DNA of 64,000 nucleotides from Pseudomonas sp. Teo4 (GTDB lineage: Bacteria > Pseudomonadota > Gammaproteobacteria > Pseudomonadales > Pseudomonadaceae). Both the position numbers and the translations under genes were made by a program. The DNA is taken from assembly GCF_034387475.1 (NCBI RefSeq), contig NZ_JAXCIL010000001.1:3038001-3102000 (forward strand). Direction: 5' to 3'. Below the pieces are notes generated by a model. That model worked only from the letters and a program-made list of their open reading frames with translations, had not been told where the DNA came from and searched no databases. Numbering within the stretch: the stretch's first letter is position 1; each line of letters begins with the position of its first letter. Of the stretch, positions 62,361 through 64,000 are shown in pieces.

Positions 62361-62996
62361 CTAGAAATCGGCCAGGCGCATAACCGCGACCTGGCCGTTG
62401 TGGCGCCCAGCCCCCAACCGCAAGGTCACCACCAGCCGCACCAGCCGGCTCTGCTCGATAGCCTGCTGCAGCGACTGTGCAGCTTGCTCCCCCAACTGCG
62501 CCTGCCACCGCGTGAGCCACACCTGCGACAAAACGGCCGTGCCCTGCTCGAACGCCACTTCGACCACAGCGTCCTCCCTCACACTTAGGTGCGCAATGTA
62601 CACCCTGCCCGTCGAGGGCTGGTTGTACTGGATGATGCTACCGACACGGTGCTGGCGCACCAGGCCGTAGCGCCTGAGGATATCGTCCACCACGGTGGTG
62701 GCATGCTGACGCATGCGCCGACCACTCACCGCGCCCAGCAGATCCTGCACGCCTTGCTCCACCGCTCGCAGATAGTAAATCCATGGGCTGGCAGTCGGCA
62801 CATTAACTGCCAGAGGCAGGCTCCAGCTTCGCCCGCTGTCCAGGCCCAACGGGCGCTGTGGCGTGAGCAGCAGCAACGGGTCCGCCAGATCGCCGGCCGC
62901 CCGCGTATCACCCAACCAGTTACCCAGTACTCGCTCCAGATGCAGCAGACGAGCATGCTCAGTCCCCTGGAAACCTTCGAACACCGAGCGGGCCAC
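62361..62996 (-). CDS. Unrecognised protein, downstream part of a frame split by TAA
   Basis: This 212-codon frame begins at GTG 62996 (ARSVFEGFQGTEHARLLHLE). It is in the same reading frame as the gene ending at 63000, separated only by TAA and one codon. No ribosome-binding site precedes the GTG. It contains WSLPLAVNVPTASPWIYYLR and VSGRRMRQHATTVVDDILRR. No family is recognised. It is probably the C-terminal part of one larger protein disrupted by a nonsense change. Confidence 0.6.
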   Translation of the reverse strand: MARSVFEGFQGTEHARLLHLERVLGNWLGDTRAAGDLADPLLLLTPQRPLGLDSGRSWSLPLAVNVPTASPWIYYLRAVEQGVQDLLGAVSGRRMRQHATTVVDDILRRYGLVRQHRVGSIIQYNQPSTGRVYIAHLSVREDAVVEVAFEQGTAVLSQVWLTRWQAQLGEQAAQSLQQAIEQSRLVRLVVTLRLGAGRHNGQVAVMRLADF

Positions 62997-62999
62997 GTT

Positions 63000-63989
63000 T
63001 TACGCACTTTGCTGCGTCAAACCAGGCCTGGCCCGTGTTACCTGGCGGTCCAGATTCAACATGAACAACGCACGTCGCACCGACCAGCCTTGTTGGCTAC
63101 GCACGACCAGCCAAGGCTGTTCGCCATAGCTTTGCCGAATACAACGTTCCAGGTCATCGAAACTCAAGGGAGCCGCTAACCGCTGAGAACGGGTGAGCAG
63201 AATGTTGCTGGTGCCTTCGACGGGGAAGATCGGCACCCAGCGCCGTTCGATGCTCACGCCATGGGCCAGCGTATCGCCTGCCCTGCCGTACAACCCCGAA
63301 TGAGGCACCAACTCCTGATCCGTCGCCAGCAGGTCACGGGCACTCTGCCGCCAGCTGCGCCCCGGCGGCACAACCTGATCATTGCCAAGGCTCAGGCGTA
63401 TGCGTTGCCACACCAGCTCAGTGGTATTCGGACCATCCAGGTGCAGCCCTCCCACTATCGGGTGCAGCAAGCCTTGTTGACGCGCTGAGCGCATCGCTGA
63501 AGCCGCGCGGAGATTGACCCGCGACAGCAGTTCGTCAAGCCAGACGTCACCAAGCTGCACCATGCCATTGCGGCCCATCAGGGACATTTGCCCCATGTGC
63601 TGGTGCTGCAACAGCACATATACATGACGCTGCCCTGGGCGCAGGAAAATCGCGACGTACCGGCCATGGTGCGCGCCCTGCTCGATGACCAGATAGCCCC
63701 GAGCAGTGAGCAAGCGGGTCATGCTTTCCTGGAACGGCTGCATGGCTTCAAGGCCGATGGCATTGCGCAGCGCGAAGGCCTCGGTATCGGCAAGGGACCA
63801 CCGCCATTCGTTGTAATGGCCTATGTTGATTTGCTGGTCCATATTGAATGCCAATGCGCGAACGACCCGCTCATTGACCACCTGCAACGGCTCGGACCCA
63901 ACGTCATCGATCCAGCGCTCCAGCTCCTGAAGGCTTATCGAACTCCAGCCACTGCGGCGCAAGGCATTTTGGTACAGTGCCTCGCCCAT
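63000..63989 (-). CDS. Unrecognised protein, upstream part of the same split frame
   Basis: These 329 residues run from ATG 63989 (MGEALYQNALRRSGWSSISL); the frame is open up to the window edge, so the true start may lie beyond. It ends at TAA 63000-63002, in frame with the following 212 codons. Visible features are ARGYLVIEQGAHHGRYVAIF and VWQRIRLSLGNDQVVPPGRS; no signal peptide or membrane segment is obvious. Function is unknown. It is convergent with guaD. Confidence 0.65.
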   Translation of the reverse strand: MGEALYQNALRRSGWSSISLQELERWIDDVGSEPLQVVNERVVRALAFNMDQQINIGHYNEWRWSLADTEAFALRNAIGLEAMQPFQESMTRLLTARGYLVIEQGAHHGRYVAIFLRPGQRHVYVLLQHQHMGQMSLMGRNGMVQLGDVWLDELLSRVNLRAASAMRSARQQGLLHPIVGGLHLDGPNTTELVWQRIRLSLGNDQVVPPGRSWRQSARDLLATDQELVPHSGLYGRAGDTLAHGVSIERRWVPIFPVEGTSNILLTRSQRLAAPLSFDDLERCIRQSYGEQPWLVVRSQQGWSVRRALFMLNLDRQVTRARPGLTQQSA

Positions 63990-64000
63990 TGCTGACCGTG

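Overview
The window is chromosomal DNA of a fluorescent Pseudomonas, most likely the P. putida group. The basis is a pyoverdine locus (pvdL beginning, pvdS), two tandem ccoNOQP operons followed by ccoGHIS-hemN-anr, the dnaX/ybaB/recR and ligA-zipA-smc housekeeping blocks, xdhABC-guaD purine catabolism, and P. putida-type REP inverted repeats with GC-rich codon use. Family assignments come from reading translated sequence; no database search was run.

Layout. 1-6.3 kb: the 5' third of pvdL (minus strand), the iron-starvation sigma factor pvdS under a Fur box, and an IucB-like pyoverdine acetyltransferase. Both the acetyltransferase and pvdL have PvdS-type promoter boxes. 6.3-9 kb: a periplasmic binding protein, a DEDDh exonuclease, ppnP and an alpha/beta hydrolase. 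9-24.2 kb: the microaerobic respiration block, with two complete cbb3 oxidases, their assembly and copper-delivery genes, hemN and the regulator anr. Perfect ANR boxes precede ccoN1 and hemN. 24.2-33 kb: apt, recR, then an accessory OprD porin/MHS transporter/P5C-reductase-like cassette lying between recR and ybaB-dnaX, then a second periplasmic binding protein.

33.1-47.9 kb: an integrative island of about 14.7 kb inserted in ffs (4.5S SRP RNA) and bounded by identical 78-bp direct repeats. It has a tyrosine integrase with tandem arm-type repeats, phage-like genes (a ClpP-like protein without the usual catalytic His, a Rha/KilAC antirepressor, an AT-hook/HTH protein, a divergent regulator pair), a serine recombinase, a cargo block (alkylsulfatase, DUF3313-like lipoprotein, membrane protein) and, beside the right end, a solitary HsdR_N-type nuclease with a small partner. 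No virion or packaging genes are visible, so it resembles a satellite or integrative mobile element.

The most unusual part of the island is a 680-bp gene-free stretch (38.25-38.93 kb). It holds a duplicated cassette of stem-loops whose arms differ between copies by paired, compensating substitutions, which suggests an undescribed structured RNA or ssDNA element. Several start-X-stop minigenes with Shine-Dalgarno-like motifs lie in the leaders of the phage-like genes.

47.9-64 kb: functional ffs with its promoter, then ligA, zipA, smc, a GntR regulator, divergent xdhA-xdhB-xdhC-guaD with a doubled operator, and an unrecognised reading frame divided in two by an in-frame TAA.
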